Positions 22,995-33,488 of a stretch of DNA of 64,000 bases are shown here, piece by piece. Location of the stretch: NCBI GenBank assembly GCA_964019135.1, contig OZ025256.1, positions 1,488,001 to 1,552,000 on the forward strand. The letters run 5' to 3'. Both the position numbers and the translations under genes were made by a program. This stretch comes from Arenicola marina (taxonomy: Eukaryota; Annelida; Polychaeta; Arenicolidae). How positions within the stretch are numbered: the stretch's first letter is position 1; the number at the start of each line of letters is the position of its first letter. The notes under the pieces are model-generated. The model saw only the letters and a list, made by a program, of their open reading frames with translations. It did not search any database and was not told the DNA's origin.

Positions 22995-24380
22995 TGTTCA
23001 GGGCTTCCTCACAAGCTGTTCCACAGCAATGGACACAACCTGGTCTTCAATTTCCTGCTTCTTGGGAATGTCATAAAACTCAAATGACGTAAACAAACTC
23101 TGGATATTGTCTTTGTCTCTTGACGAGATGCACTTGACGAGACGAGATACACATAGAGAGCTTTTCTGACAAATACACTCTCTGTACGCGTAACAAAGTT
23201 CAGGAAGTCCCCCGGCAAACAGTTATCCTGCACATCACAGCCAATCACTAGACTAATGACGAGACTCCTGCACAATACTGACGGTGTGGTCCCTGTCCGG
23301 GCAACTGTATGGGACAGGATCCGCCCTAAACTCTGGAATTTGCAGGATTGCTTCTGCCGACGATGAAGATCCATCGATGGCGCCACACTTGTTCACTTCG
23401 GAATAACTCCTGAACGGCCTTCGACCAGAAAGTCGTAAACAATTCCTTGGTCAAACCGCCGAAACCATCCCCATCCCCAGCTTCGCCGGCGAACTCTATC
23501 CTCAGGGTTTTATTAATCGATTCCACAAAGACTGCATTCATGTTTTTTTTTTATTCATATCACATGTATTGATTTTCAGGGTTTTAATATTGACTCTTGA
23601 CTTATTTAGAATAACCTTAAACCAATATGGCACGATATAGCCTTCCAGGCTGAAAGTGCCGTGAAGCCCCAATCAAATCAAATCAAATCGCCGGCGAACT
23701 CAACGTGAATTCTATCATTGACGATGCTGTTGTCTCGATAAATCTCCAACATCTGCTCAAACAAGTCACGTCTGGTGACGACAACGTCGCGCTCTTTCTC
23801 CTTCAAAGTATCTTGTAGCGCCAAAATAGCTGCACAGATAAAATCATTTTTATTTTACGTCTAGAAATGATTTTGACAGGAATAAATTGACTCACTGAAA
23901 TTTAAATTGTATTTAGGTGCACTATTATACCGCCTATATACAGAGAAGTGAAGATATGGCAACTTCTTATTAAGTTGTTTTGTATTACAATTTCTGTTAA
24001 TCACAGGCCATGTACACAATTTTGTGCTAATAGTAAGATACCAATCTTTATACGCGTCCTCGTTATGAATCTATACTATGGTACTATATATGGTAGCGAA
24101 CTGCTATGATATACAGAAATGACAAGGTATGACATATAATATGTCTTATTTGCAAGTAATATGATAGTTAACTGATGCGGCAAAAGACACATGTTAAATA
24201 CTTGCCGGCATCCAAGTCGCGTTTCAAAGACTTGTCCCGTAGGTGTGGGCTGTCTGGAGGGTTTCTAGACTTTCGGCCCTCGGCTTCTTCGCCCCCACCG
24301 GAGAGCGTTAACAACCAAGCCGTACCCAGTTCCGGCCTTTCGCCCTCGAGCCGGCCGGGGTCGATCGCGTAGTGCAGGGT
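22995..24380 (-). pseudogene. HECT-domain protein remnant (spliced, broken)
   Basis: Minus strand. An upstream exon ends at 24206 (..SLKRDLDA), joined in phase across a GC-AG intron to an exon starting at 23829 (AILALQDTLKEKERDVVVT.., RRDLFEQMLEIYRD, IHVEFAGE). It then continues GFGGLTKELFTTFW, LGRILSHT, FLNFVTRTE and, in another frame, SFEFYDIPKKQEIED. This order matches HECT E3 ligase-like domains (IxVxFxGE.G...GG.T+E.F; LGR.L.HT; FL.FLT). A retroelement inserted at 23497-23687 and at least two frame changes follow, so the gene is dead as written. The terminal catalytic cysteine region was not found. HECT-like domains of this kind often lack it in invertebrate orphan families. Confidence 0.7.
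23497..23687 (+). mobile_element. 5'-truncated LINE 3' end with 14-bp TSD
   Basis: A 191-bp insertion flanked by TCGCCGGCGAACTC at 23483-23496 and 23688-23701. It shares its body with 27390-27530, including CACAAAGACTGCATTCATG, TTTTCAGGGTTTTAATATTG and CACGATATAGCCTTCC, and ends in (AAATC)n. It interrupts the HECT-like exon exactly within its conserved FAGE codons. Confidence 0.92.
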
Positions 24381-24599
24381 GGCTCAGCGGGGGTCTCGCG
24401 TATTAGGGAGTGGGGCTTCACGCAGCCACTTTGTGCAGAGGGGCTTGCGTAGTAGGGAATGGCAGTGGGGTGGGCTCTTGCGACCAGAGCAATGAAACGA
24501 TTGGTGAGGGCGGGGAAAAAACAGACAAAAGATGTTGATACACTGGAGAGTCATTAAGTTTTCAAGACTGAGCATTTTTGAACAGAACAGTTTCGAGCA

Positions 24600-25502
24600 T
24601 GCCCGCAGAAGGGAGCTTGTGGAACGTTGACCCTGGCTGTACGAGTCCCACAGCTCATGTAGCTTCCCTTAGAGCGTCCGGTATTGTTTTCTCTGATACC
24701 GGCGAAGCTTTTTCTCAGACACCAGCTTCACGTTAAGAGCAACAGTGCGAGCCTCGGTGTCCAACAAAGGCACCGACATGTAGAAGGGAAGTTGTCCTTA
24801 CCGAGCGCGAACGTTGGGGCGCCGGTGCTACCGCTCAACGTTGTTGTTTGTCCGGACGGTCTCGCCGAAGACGCTCCACTCCGCCGGTGTCCAGTGCGAA
24901 CTGCCCAGCCAAGTCTGATCAAAGTGCCGGAGCAGGCTGGCGATTTCTTCTTGGTCCGGGGCATTGTCTTGGAGCTCTTGGAAGGCAGGGCCGACGTGCT
25001 CCTCTGGCAGGAAGGGTAGCGCTAGGAGCTTCCTGATGAATCGGTGCGTGGAGCTCCGTTCCATGTAGGCTGTTTGCAGACCTAGCGCCTGCACCTTCCT
25101 CCAGATGGCCTGCGTCAGGTGGAAGACGCACCCTTGCAGGACAACCTGAGGAAACACACGCCGTACCGCCTTCCACGCTGCGCTCTCAAAGTCCATCATG
25201 ATCGACGTTACCCTCGGTTCACCGGCCAGCGATGACCGGATCGCCTTCAGCACCTTCTTATAGTCCTTGGACTTCTTGCCTGACATTAGACAAAATGCTG
25301 GCGGCACTTGCTTCTGGCAATCGTCTGTCCTCACAAATGCATGAACGAAAAACAGCTGAGTGAAGGGGGGTCGGACCACAAAGAAGGTGGAATCTATATA
25401 CCACCGCTTCGCCTGCTGCAGGAGCTGCAGCTGGCGATCTGTTGCGAAGAGGAGGTGCCGACGATCGCCCACGCGTATCACAAGAGTTACTCTTAATGAC
25501 AA
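24600..25502 (-). pseudogene. MULE-type transposase fragment
   Basis: The 225-codon frame (25502-24828) opens with a non-ATG codon right after a stop, so its 5' part is missing. It contains WYIDSTFFVVRPPFTQLF (first acidic residue), IMMDFESAAWKAV (second), GCVFHLTQAIWRK and TNNNVER, the order seen in Mutator-like (MULE) DDE transposases. The frame stops at 24828. The homologous C-terminal region continues in other frames down to about 24600 (LPFYMSVPLLDTEARTVAL, KLRRYQRKQYRTL) with a frameshift and stops. No terminal inverted repeats were found. Confidence 0.85.
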
Positions 25503-25589
25503 TTAAGTATTTTTTCATCGTCATAGGTGTTAACTCATTTCACAGCGTGCGCTGATCACAAGAGTTACTGTTAATGACAATTAAGTATG
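25477..25589 (+). repeat. 35-bp direct repeat, 78 bp apart
   Basis: ATCACAAGAGTTACTCTTAA and the following TGACAATTAAGTAT recur at 25555-25589 with one mismatch. It immediately precedes the MULE fragment on the minus strand. Confidence 0.85.
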
Positions 25590-25644
25590 TTTGATGATAC
25601 GTGATTCGTGGTACGCGACCTCGCGTCCAGGCCCACCCCGCCGG

Positions 25645-25998
25645 GTCGAAGGCGAATGTGCTCTGCTTTCAGTGGGAACCCTTTGAATTTGTTTGATTGG
25701 CGAAACTTCATTTATTTACTGGTACATGTAGCGTGAACAATTCCCTACTGTCTATTTGTACATGCATGTTTACCGTGTGCCTTAGGACCCATACCTGCAC
25801 CACTGTCATCTTCAAAACCACTCCATGTTCGTCCAATACATTCGGCACTTTTGATATGCTCATATGAAACATCGTATTAAAGAAGTAAGATATACTGCAA
25901 CCGTGCGGTTTCAATAATAACGTTTCATTACACAGATTTTGAATATTTCTCTTACAAAGTACAGAATGCATAAACTTCATAAAAAAAAAAGTGAACAA
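25645..25998 (-). pseudogene. Unknown coding remnant, paralogue of 30432-30682
   Basis: Minus-strand frame with LDEHGVVLKMTVVQVWVLRH followed by TVNMHV, matching LDEHGAVFKVTVVHVSVPRH and TVNMYA at 30.6 kb. The DNA is alignable over about 200 bp. No domain recognised; in the second copy it lies upstream of a YqaJ-like gene and may be its N-terminal exon. Confidence 0.55.
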
Positions 25999-26049
25999 TA
26001 TCTACATTCGTCGTGTTGAAGGATTCATTACATAGGTTCTGGACATCGG

Positions 26050-26811
26050 CTGTCGCACAGACTGCTTAAAACTATGGAACTAGTTTTGTGCTAGCATGAT
26101 TGTAAAAAGAAGGCGTATAGCCGTATATAAACAATTTACCTTACATTAGAAGAGTTTGAACACGCAGACACTGTAGCAATTCGTTTCTTAATCTTCGCTG
26201 ATAGACATGATGTGCAATTTTATATGGATATACCCAGATGCATGGCTCCGATATTGACACTGCGTATCATAGAGGTGGAGGAATTTATAAAACACGCCAT
26301 GACGTGAATGACAAGATGCGATAACAGACCACTAAAACTACATCTTTAAGGGAGCGTATCTAAAGTAACCAAACAAATATGGGGTAGTTACGAATTGCAA
26401 AAGCTTTCCTTCGCTGCAGAGCAGTAAGTTGAAGTCAAACAGTGAAGCGTGGCGCTCCAATAGTTAAAGGACGTACATTAGACGAATTACTACAATAACA
26501 TGTACAAATGTATACAGGACTATAAACCTCAGCAGCGTCCATCTATTTCCGAAATACGTACACTATTCATAACACAGGAATACGATGGAACTACCGTTAT
26601 ACGGATTCCAAAATTCTTCTGGACACTAAACTAGGCCATAGTTTCTTTCTTCGAGGGATCTTGCTTTCTGGCATTAGAGAGCTTGGAGCGGGCGAACCAT
26701 TCACATAGGGCGGTATAGGAATGTTACTATAATGGAATATGTGTCCATGCCTCGGGAACGCATCAGGAACACGTGCTGCAAATGCAGTAGCCCGTTAATC
26801 GGCGCAGACGT
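26050..26811. other. No recognisable gene
   Basis: No family resemblance on either strand. Ends at the LINE insertion's target-site duplication. Confidence 0.45.
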
Positions 26812-26825
26812 CTACCAACGTTTGT

Positions 26826-27532
26826 AGCCTACTGTGGGTACCAAACGGCCAAGAATCCGCGGTAGGCGGAGGGACGTTATCATTCAAAGACTCCGAATTT
26901 CAATTCAAAGGAGAACCACCTCCCGAATGTGTTCCCTGTCAGGAACCCCTGACTGTGGAGCACATTCTGTTGAGGTGTGTTGACTTTCAACAAACTAGGG
27001 ATCAATATTACAGAGCAGAAACTATAAAAGAACTATTTAATAATATACCACAGCAAAAGATTTTAGATTATTTATCTGCAATAAATCTAGTCAAGTGCAT
27101 ATGATATATCTAGTCAACGTTTACAGCCAAACAGTGCAAACGATTTTAGATCATTTATCTACAATAAATCTAGTCCAATGCATATGATATATTCAACGTT
27201 TGCTGCCAAACAGTGCATTTTGCTGTAATTATTAATCTCAAAAGCTTGGTTTTAAAAACCAACTCATGGTTTTATATTCTGACAATTTTTGACTTTACCG
27301 TTTCGCCATTCTTCACTTTCATGGTTTTATGACAATCTACTCAATCATTTTACTTGATATCTTCAGGGTTTTATTAAACTATTAATCGATTCCACAAAGA
27401 CTGCATTCATGGTTTTATTCATATCACATGTATTGATTTTCAGGGTTTTAATATTGACTAATATTGACCAGTATGGCACGATATAGCCTTCCAAGCTGAA
27501 AGTGCCGTTAAGCCCCAATCAAATCAAATCAA
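26826..27532 (+). mobile_element. 5'-truncated LINE with C-terminal ORF2 and 14-bp TSD
   Basis: Flanked by CTACCAACGTTTGT at 26812-26825 and 27533-27546. The plus strand near 26900-27105 reads PPPECVPCQEPLTVEHILLR then C.DFQQTRDQYY, KELFNNIPQQKILDYLSAIN. This is the terminal Cys-rich region of LINE ORF2 proteins of the RNase-H-bearing type. The 3' UTR ends CACGATATAGCCTTCC..GAAAGTGCCG..(AAATC)n, the same as at 23497-23687 and 30290-30340. Confidence 0.9.
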
Positions 27533-27889
27533 CTACCAACGTTTGTCACAGGCAGTTCTTGAACAGTGCCAACCTGACATACTTTGGTACCTTCTATTGT
27601 TTGAAGATGTTTCCTTCAATAGACAACAACGTGGATTTACTATTATTTGGTAGCATGCCCATGACTGCATGGATGAAGGCTTTTTTGAAAGTGAACACAA
27701 AGAATTGGACAAAGCCACATCCGCCATCCTGCAACAGCACAACGTTGCTTTTTATTTATACCTTCATTGAAAACTCTCCTACCCTGTCATAGGAAACTCT
27801 CCTACCCTGTCATATCCAGAGATCAAGCATTCCAACCCTGCACCCCCTCCAAAAGGAAATGAAGGCTACCAGGCAAATTATTAACTTAC

Positions 27890-28045
27890 CAGTCCAGTTT
27901 CTTCCATTTTTCGCAGCTATGGGTTTCAAGGCCAAGTTCCGCATGCCGGACTTCAAGTATCCGGGGGATGAGGAGTTCCACAAGACTTCGTTGTCGCGCA
28001 CAAGCCCAACAAACATCTCCGTTTCCTCAATATTGAGCGTGGTGT
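27890..28045 (-). pseudogene. MADF-domain exon, copy 1
   Basis: Minus strand. Acceptor TCGTTTACAG before 28045 and donor GTAAGT after 27890 bound a 156-nt exon. It encodes NIEETEMFVGLVRDNEVLWN, SSSPGYLKSGMRN and LALKPIAAKNGRNWTG, the first half of a MADF (Adf-1-type Myb/SANT-like) DNA-binding domain (L..LVR....LW....P.Y). The reading frame is open and the splice phases are plausible. A near-identical exon lies at 34356-34511. The rest of the gene was not identified, so it may be pseudogenic. Confidence 0.75.
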
Positions 28046-28230
28046 CTGTAAACGACAGGACGGCATATTCACCGTTCGCCGTGTTTCGCGATCATGACTA
28101 TGGCGTCCGGTCCGTCGCTTTACGAGTACAGAAGTGTGCGCCGACAAATGTGATCCTCAAGGGATCGAGGTCTATTCTGTGGGAAGTCGGGCAGTTCTGC
28201 GTTGTAGCTGGAGTCCAAGGACCAGTACTT

Positions 28231-29131
28231 AAGGAGGTTCCCGGCATCACCGTGGCGCCATCTTGTGGACTATACCGCTGCGATCTGGCGATAAGCTGGT
28301 ACCGCCGCTTATACTCATACTTGTAAGTGAGCGAGCGCGCGAAGTTGGGGCGGGGAACCAGGCTAATCTGGCGAATGCTCGATTGTCCGCAGCGTGTCAT
28401 CGTTTATTTCTTGTTTATGTAACAAAGTCGCGAAACTGATGCGCTGTAAAGGGAAATTGATAGGCAAACGCAAGTCCAAGCAAACTAAAGAATTTATTGG
28501 GATGTATAAATATATCTTTGAACGAACTGGCAATAGAAACAAGCCGGCAAATTACATAGCGTTGATCACACAGGCACAGCAAATCAGTGGGGAGGCGGGG
28601 GGGGGGGTCGGGGTGGGTGTAAGAATCCCCCACATCATCGTAGGCCTATATGCTTACACGTTTGGTTGCTTAAATGTGTTCATGTAAATTTGATATCACC
28701 AAGTATCTTATTCAATCTTGTGAGTACTTGTATCTCTAGTTCAGCATGTTGCCCATTCCGACCCTCAGAATTACCGGCACAATTTCCATGTTCAGAGTCA
28801 TTTTACGAAAAAACAAGGTAAAAGACCCATATATTTTTTTCTTTTACTTGAACAATCAAGGAGCAAGCTTGTTACAGACAAATTTTTATTAACTTTGTCT
28901 GAGCCGTTTTTTTTCTGTTGAATATTTCGTGTCGAAATTCCAAAATTCTCCATTGACGGCCATTATAAAATTAGATGTGACCCCCTACCTATTCAACGTC
29001 ATTTTGACAGAAAAGTAGGTAGAAGACATGTCTTTTTTATGTTATTTTATCGTCTTGGATACACATTACTATACGTTGAAAAAATGTCAAGAAGTTTGTC
29101 TGAAACAAATGTAATCTATGCATCTACCTTG
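28231..29131. other. 900-bp segment absent from the second duplicated copy
   Basis: The duplicate at 34.19-35.10 kb joins sequence homologous to 28230 directly to sequence homologous to 29132. The segment has no recognisable gene; a G-rich run lies at 28597-28609. It is either an insertion here or a deletion in the other copy. Confidence 0.6.
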
Positions 29132-29243
29132 ATGTTCAGCTGGACATATCTGAAAGGAAAAGTGAGATCTTATATCTATTAATATGCAAACAACACGAAG
29201 TATGAAATTTAATGTTTTGCCCGTACCCACTTAACGTAACTCG

Positions 29244-29430
29244 CTAGAAGTTCTCAACCAATACCGTCATCATGCCTGAGAGCTTGCTTTCCATTTTGTT
29301 GGCAAGGTTTTCATATTTGAACGTACGATTTTGACGCTCAATTCCATTGTTTGTTGAGACATAGATAAGGTAACCTCCACCTCGGTAGGCTTCGACCCGT
29401 TTCATGACATATAAATATCTGTGGTCAGTT
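29244..29430 (-). pseudogene. Transposase-derived fragment (TNNGIERQN), copy 1
   Basis: Minus-strand frame ending TAG at 29244 reads RYLYVMKRVEAYRGGGYLIY, VSTNNGIERQNRTFKYENL and MESKLSGMMTVLVENF. The TNNG(I/V)E.QN..FK block is shared by MULE-like transposases and related orphan proteins. It is duplicated at 34815-34975 with few changes. Only the C-terminal part is present. Confidence 0.6.
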
Positions 29431-29506
29431 TGGTCATTAGCCGACTACATTGGGATGGATTTAACACACAATGTAGCTATTGATTTGGTGTGTTTAAACT
29501 AATTGC

Positions 29507-30195
29507 TTAAGATATGTCTTTACAAGTAGAGAATTGTTTCATACCATCGCATTTGAAATCCGTGTTACGGAGGACTAACGACTGTATTTTGCATTCTGTG
29601 GCCACATGTTGATTTTGCATCTCCATGGCTCCATATGCATAGGCAGCCTCATCTGTTGCATTCGCCACCTTCTTAAGCATGTTCACGATGAATGTTTTGT
29701 GTTGTGAAACACCATTCTTGATTAAAATGATCATGATCGCTCTGAAGGCGGAATTCATTTCCATCTTCATACAGATATGGTACTTTGGAAGGGTCAATAA
29801 AACTTTCCATTACCACAACCTGGTCCGCGCGCACCAAGCGATCAGGCGAGCTACACATAAATGGCAAGGCACTGCTGACAAATCTGCCACATCCTTTTGT
29901 TACTACTAACTTTTCTTTCTCATATGCTGCTACAGCTGCAGTCATATTTTCTGCCATGTTCTAATGGTGCACTTCTCACTTTTTCTACATGCAGAATGGA
30001 TCTTGCTAATTTCTCAAAATATGTACGATTAATTTTTTTGCAGATGCGTCCAAAAGTTGGACTATATAGATGCATAATTCTTTTTTCAAACCACTGTCTA
30101 TTTTGTGACTGACCCACATTATTTCTTTCGATGGAAATGGAGGACACATAAACTCCCTGAAGAAAATCTTTATTTGGGGATGTTTTCAGGTACAC
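29507..30195 (-). pseudogene. YqaJ-like recombinase/exonuclease remnant
   Basis: Reading from 30195: RNNVGQSQNRQWFEKR and FGRICKKINRTYFEKLARSI then LEHGRKY match the N-terminal half of YqaJ-type nucleases (GQS..W...R..RITASKFG.I; HG...E). A second frame follows: GRFVSSALPFMCSSPDRLV, VPYLYEDGNEFRLQSDHDHF. A third frame runs to 29507. The catalytic E-x-K (EVKCPY) is replaced (VVVMESF) and two frameshifts break the gene. YqaJ proteins are phage-type 5'-3' exonucleases that recur in eukaryotic mobile elements. Confidence 0.75.
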
Positions 30196-30287
30196 ATGAT
30201 CATGAACAACGGCATATAAATAATTGGTATTTGCTTTGAAAAGGTGAAATTAAGACCAGTGTTCCTGAAGTAATCTTCATAAACTAG

Positions 30288-30340
30288 ATGACACGATATA
30301 GCCTTACAGGCTGAAAGTGCCGTTAAGCCCCAAGCAAATA
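30288..30340 (+). mobile_element. Very short LINE 3' end
   Basis: ACGATATAGCCTTACAGGCT, then GAAAGTGCCGTTAAGCCCCA and AGCAAATAATC: the last 50 bp of the LINE family at 26826-27532. Confidence 0.75.
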
Positions 30341-30346
30341 ATCATC

Positions 30347-30682
30347 TTAAACTAGATATTTCCTAAATCTACTTGCTCTAGGATCAAAGGTTGACATTTC
30401 AGATAAAGGGGTTGCATCACATTGAATATGTCGAAGGCGAATGTCCTTTGCTTTCATTGGGAACCCTGTGAATTTTGTTGATTGGCGAAACTTCATTAAT
30501 TTACTGGTACATGTAGCTTGAACAATAACAGACTTTCTATTTGTAAAATCTACAAGGGCATACATGTTTACAGTGTGCCTCGGGACCGATACGTGCACCA
30601 CAGTCACCTTGAAAACAGCTCCATGTTCGTCTAATAAGGCGTCATTATACACAATTGCTCTATTCATCTTTTGGCAGGACAC
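30347..30682 (-). pseudogene. Unknown coding remnant upstream of YqaJ
   Basis: A 111-codon minus frame with LDEHGAVFKVTVVHVSVPRH and TVNMYALVDFTNRKSVIV. It is paralogous to 25645-25998. It lies just upstream of the YqaJ remnant on the same strand and may be its N-terminal exon. No domain recognised. Confidence 0.45.
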
Positions 30683-31247
30683 CGTCCTTTATAAAATGTT
30701 GGTCCTTTTTTTGACGCTTCGTACACATAAAAAAACCTTTTCTTATTTTTTAGCTTTTTTTGTCGAACACATTGTTTAATTGATTGATGTTAATCATCAA
30801 GCTGTAGCCTAGACAACGGTGGTAACTGGAACAAAAAAGGCATCATTTTGTGCGAAAGTTTTTATCTAGTTGACCCCTGCGGATTATTGGGGATTCAACT
30901 GTTACTTATTATATATTTAGTAAATGATAATTCTTGTCTCAGTACTTCTCGTCATGTGTGAGACGTTTGATCCGTGCCAGGGCGTGTATCGGCGTCTGGA
31001 GTTCCAAATGGAATAACACGTCACGGTCAGGGTGTCGCCGCTCGCTTGCGGCATGGTCCCGTCGTTAAGGGGTCCGGCAGGGGGGAGGGGTTGACGGCCG
31101 TGTGTGGCTGTAATCCGACCCCGACTCCGTGTTAAGTCGTGAAAGTAAGGAGATGGAGGAGTTAATGGGTTTTAAATTAACAGGAGGCTGGCGCCGCCTT
31201 ACCTGCCCTCTGGAGTGCTTTTCCTGCGGGGAGTCCGGCGGTGCTCG

Positions 31248-31805
31248 TCAACATGAGTTTCTGTTGATGATGTCAGCAATGGTTGCGGCCGTCTGAATAC
31301 CACCCTCGTCGGTATAGTGTACCGACTTGGGGATGAAGGTTCTCCGGTTCGCTTCGGGGCCGAACCAGAGTGCCGTCGTAGGGATGAATTTGACCTCGGA
31401 GTCCCCGCATTGGTCGGCGATGAGGTCGTTTGTTTGAGATGTCACTGGGTTGAATAGGTCCGCCTTGTGGTCTCGCCGGGGGGGTATGGCAAGTACCCAG
31501 GTCTTGTGTGTTGGGGTGAATTTTCTGGCCAGGTTCATGACCTGATCAGCGACGGCCGCGGCGGGGTTGCCGCGGGTGACGTCATTAGTGCCGGCGACAA
31601 TGACGACGTGTTTAGTTGTCGCCGGGAGTCTTGGCGTGGGGACGGTCGCCAGGCGGCGCGCTGTTGCTCCCCGGTAGTCCAGAGTGAGTCTCCTGGCATT
31701 GGAGTCCCCGAATATGTGAATTGTAGTGCGGGTGTTGTCCGCCCGGCGGCGCAGCTGCCCGGTGGTGGGGCGTGGTGAGGGCGGGTCATCATCCCTCCCC
31801 AACAT
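31248..31805 (-). CDS. SGNH/GDSL-type hydrolase, fragmentary
   Basis: An ATG-initiated 185-aa frame on the minus strand. Block I IHIFGDSNARRL retains the GDS nucleophile motif, block III-like VVIVAGTNDVTRGNP carries GTND, and the C-terminal SVHYTDEGG resembles block V DGVHLT, but with Ser where the catalytic Asp is expected. It is GC-rich (about 60%) compared with its AT-rich neighbours. Such short SGNH proteins are common in invertebrates as transposon-associated esterases or orphan genes. No partner RT was found next to it, so it could be a retroelement accessory domain or an orphan host gene. Confidence 0.6.
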   Translation of the reverse strand: MLGRDDDPPSPRPTTGQLRRRADNTRTTIHIFGDSNARRLTLDYRGATARRLATVPTPRLPATTKHVVIVAGTNDVTRGNPAAAVADQVMNLARKFTPTHKTWVLAIPPRRDHKADLFNPVTSQTNDLIADQCGDSEVKFIPTTALWFGPEANRRTFIPKSVHYTDEGGIQTAATIADIINRNSC

Positions 31806-32330
31806 TTTACGGGCCCTGGAGTTCCGGCTCCGTAGTTTTGCGTGGTACTTGAGGGCCTAGCGCTAGTTTTATTCCAACTGTTCAAGTAACACAAAGCTTT
31901 TCGGGCTGTTGCCCTTCTTCAGGTGTACAGTACCTGGGTGTCGGCGTGGTATATATAGGGGTTACAATTGTAAGTGATCACGTGATGGGACTGAAACCAA
32001 TCCAAAGAAGGAGTAAAGGGGGTGATGTTCATTAACGTGTGGACGGGGTTTGTGTGCGAGTCATCCCCTTGCCTCGCTTGAGATCGGTGGAGACTAGCGC
32101 GTCCCGCATGTTTTTCTGGCGTTTTTAAGCTATCATCGGCAGGCCGTTGAAAGCTTTCTGTATGTGTTTTTTGGATTTTTTTTCTAATGAATAGCCCTGG
32201 TCAGGGTTTATTCTCCTCAATTTAGGACAGATTTTTTACTATCGAAATGTGGTAGTTCCATCATCATATCCCCAGCAGGTTGTAGCAATGTACTGATGAT
32301 CACAGGAAATCGTATTGACTTAAGGAGTCT

Positions 32331-32919
32331 TTAAAATAAATTATGGAGATTTGCTTCCTTGAAAGCGCTTAAAACAGCACCACGAACACTGCGGAAATAC
32401 TTGGCCATCCCTTTAGGATTTAAATGTACTCCATCTGATGCAATGAAACGCTGGCAGCTTTTTAAAGATGCATGCTTCCAGAAAGAAATCCCTTCCAATT
32501 TATCGCAGTCAGCTTGGACCAGAGCATTAACAAGGCTCATATGCCTGTTATAAAGGTGGTGAACTGGAAATCGCATAGAAGTTACTGTTAGGTCCCGTAG
32601 AAGAATCTCCCCGATAACAACACAATGGACACCAGAAACTAGCAATCTGAGCCACCTGTATTATTGAGACTGCCAGCTGGGATAGACTGCATGCGGAGTC
32701 ACACAAGTCATTGGAACCTATCTCGATGAAGACGACATCGGGCTCCACGTGTTTGACCATGTGCTCAACATCAGCCTGCAGATCAGGCAGTTTCAAACCA
32801 GGTTTTCCGTGGGTAAACACGATCGTATTGGATAGATCAAACCGAAGGTTACGTTGTTTACTCCCAACGGTGAAACGAGAAAGGCGGCTGACAAAGGCGT
32901 GCCCTATCACAAGTGCCAC
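32331..32919 (-). pseudogene. Second SGNH-like hydrolase, frameshifted, Ser to Ala
   Basis: The minus frame from 32919 gives VIGHAFVSRLSRF, FTHGKPGLKLPDL and PDVVFIEIGSNDLCD. After a frame change near 32640 it continues VHCVVIGEILLR, YNRHMSLVNALVQ and FIASDGVHLNPKGMAKYFRS. The GSND and DGVHLN blocks are intact, but the nucleophile serine of GHSFV is alanine (GHAFV). Its 3' flank (32211-32383) is duplicated at 36009-36178 without the coding part. Confidence 0.75.
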
Positions 32920-33344
32920 ACGTGGTCGTGGCCTGGATATTTTTTAGTCTGAGGGACAGTAAAACCTAACTAAGTGTTGACTCGGCCACAAGGGTACCTC
33001 CCGCCGCTGCAGAGCCATGAACCTTATCCAAGTGCAAACAATGTTGTATACCTCAGATTCCTAAATTGAAAACATCCTGCTCAAATAAAAATGTGTACGA
33101 TATGTTCTTTATGAGAGTGAGAAAAATGGTCGACAACATTAATTGTTAGATTAGGGCTGTCGAAATAGTTCAAACTGTGGGCTGCCTGACCCAGGGCAAA
33201 CAGCACAAATGTAAATTTCGTATATGTTTCCAGCCCAGTGTGAAAATGGTACCACCGTCATCGTCTTGGAAGTGTTTAGCAGAGTATGGCTGTGCTTTGG
33301 CTGTTTGTGCGGACGAGGAGACCACTGAGTAACATTGTGGCTGG

Positions 33345-33488
33345 TCACTGCCAACTCTCCTCAATGACCACTTCTTCGGGGGCTGGTTCTAAACTGTTCC
33401 CCCAAACAATGTCTTCATCACTGGCTGCGGTCAACCGTCTGCTGGCTCTTGCTCTTCTGGACTGTTGCTCCTCAGTCGGTTCAGCTGT
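33345..33488 (-). pseudogene. Putative terminal exon, acidic/Arg-rich tail
   Basis: After the acceptor TTTTCACCTAG, a 48-codon open frame reads TAEPTEEQQSRRARASRR, LTAASDEDIVWGN, EEVVIEESWQ and stops at 33345. The exon is preceded by a possible donor CCTG|GTAAAA at about 33542. It lies 0.9 kb downstream of the second MADF exon on the same strand and could be its 3' end. No domain recognised. Confidence 0.45.

Noticed and set aside
31900..32110. Hammerhead ribozyme or Penelope-type terminal repeat near CTTTTCGGGCTGTTGCCCTT
   Set aside because: The CTGATGA and GAAA core elements of a hammerhead are not arranged correctly, and no GIY-YIG or Penelope RT is nearby.
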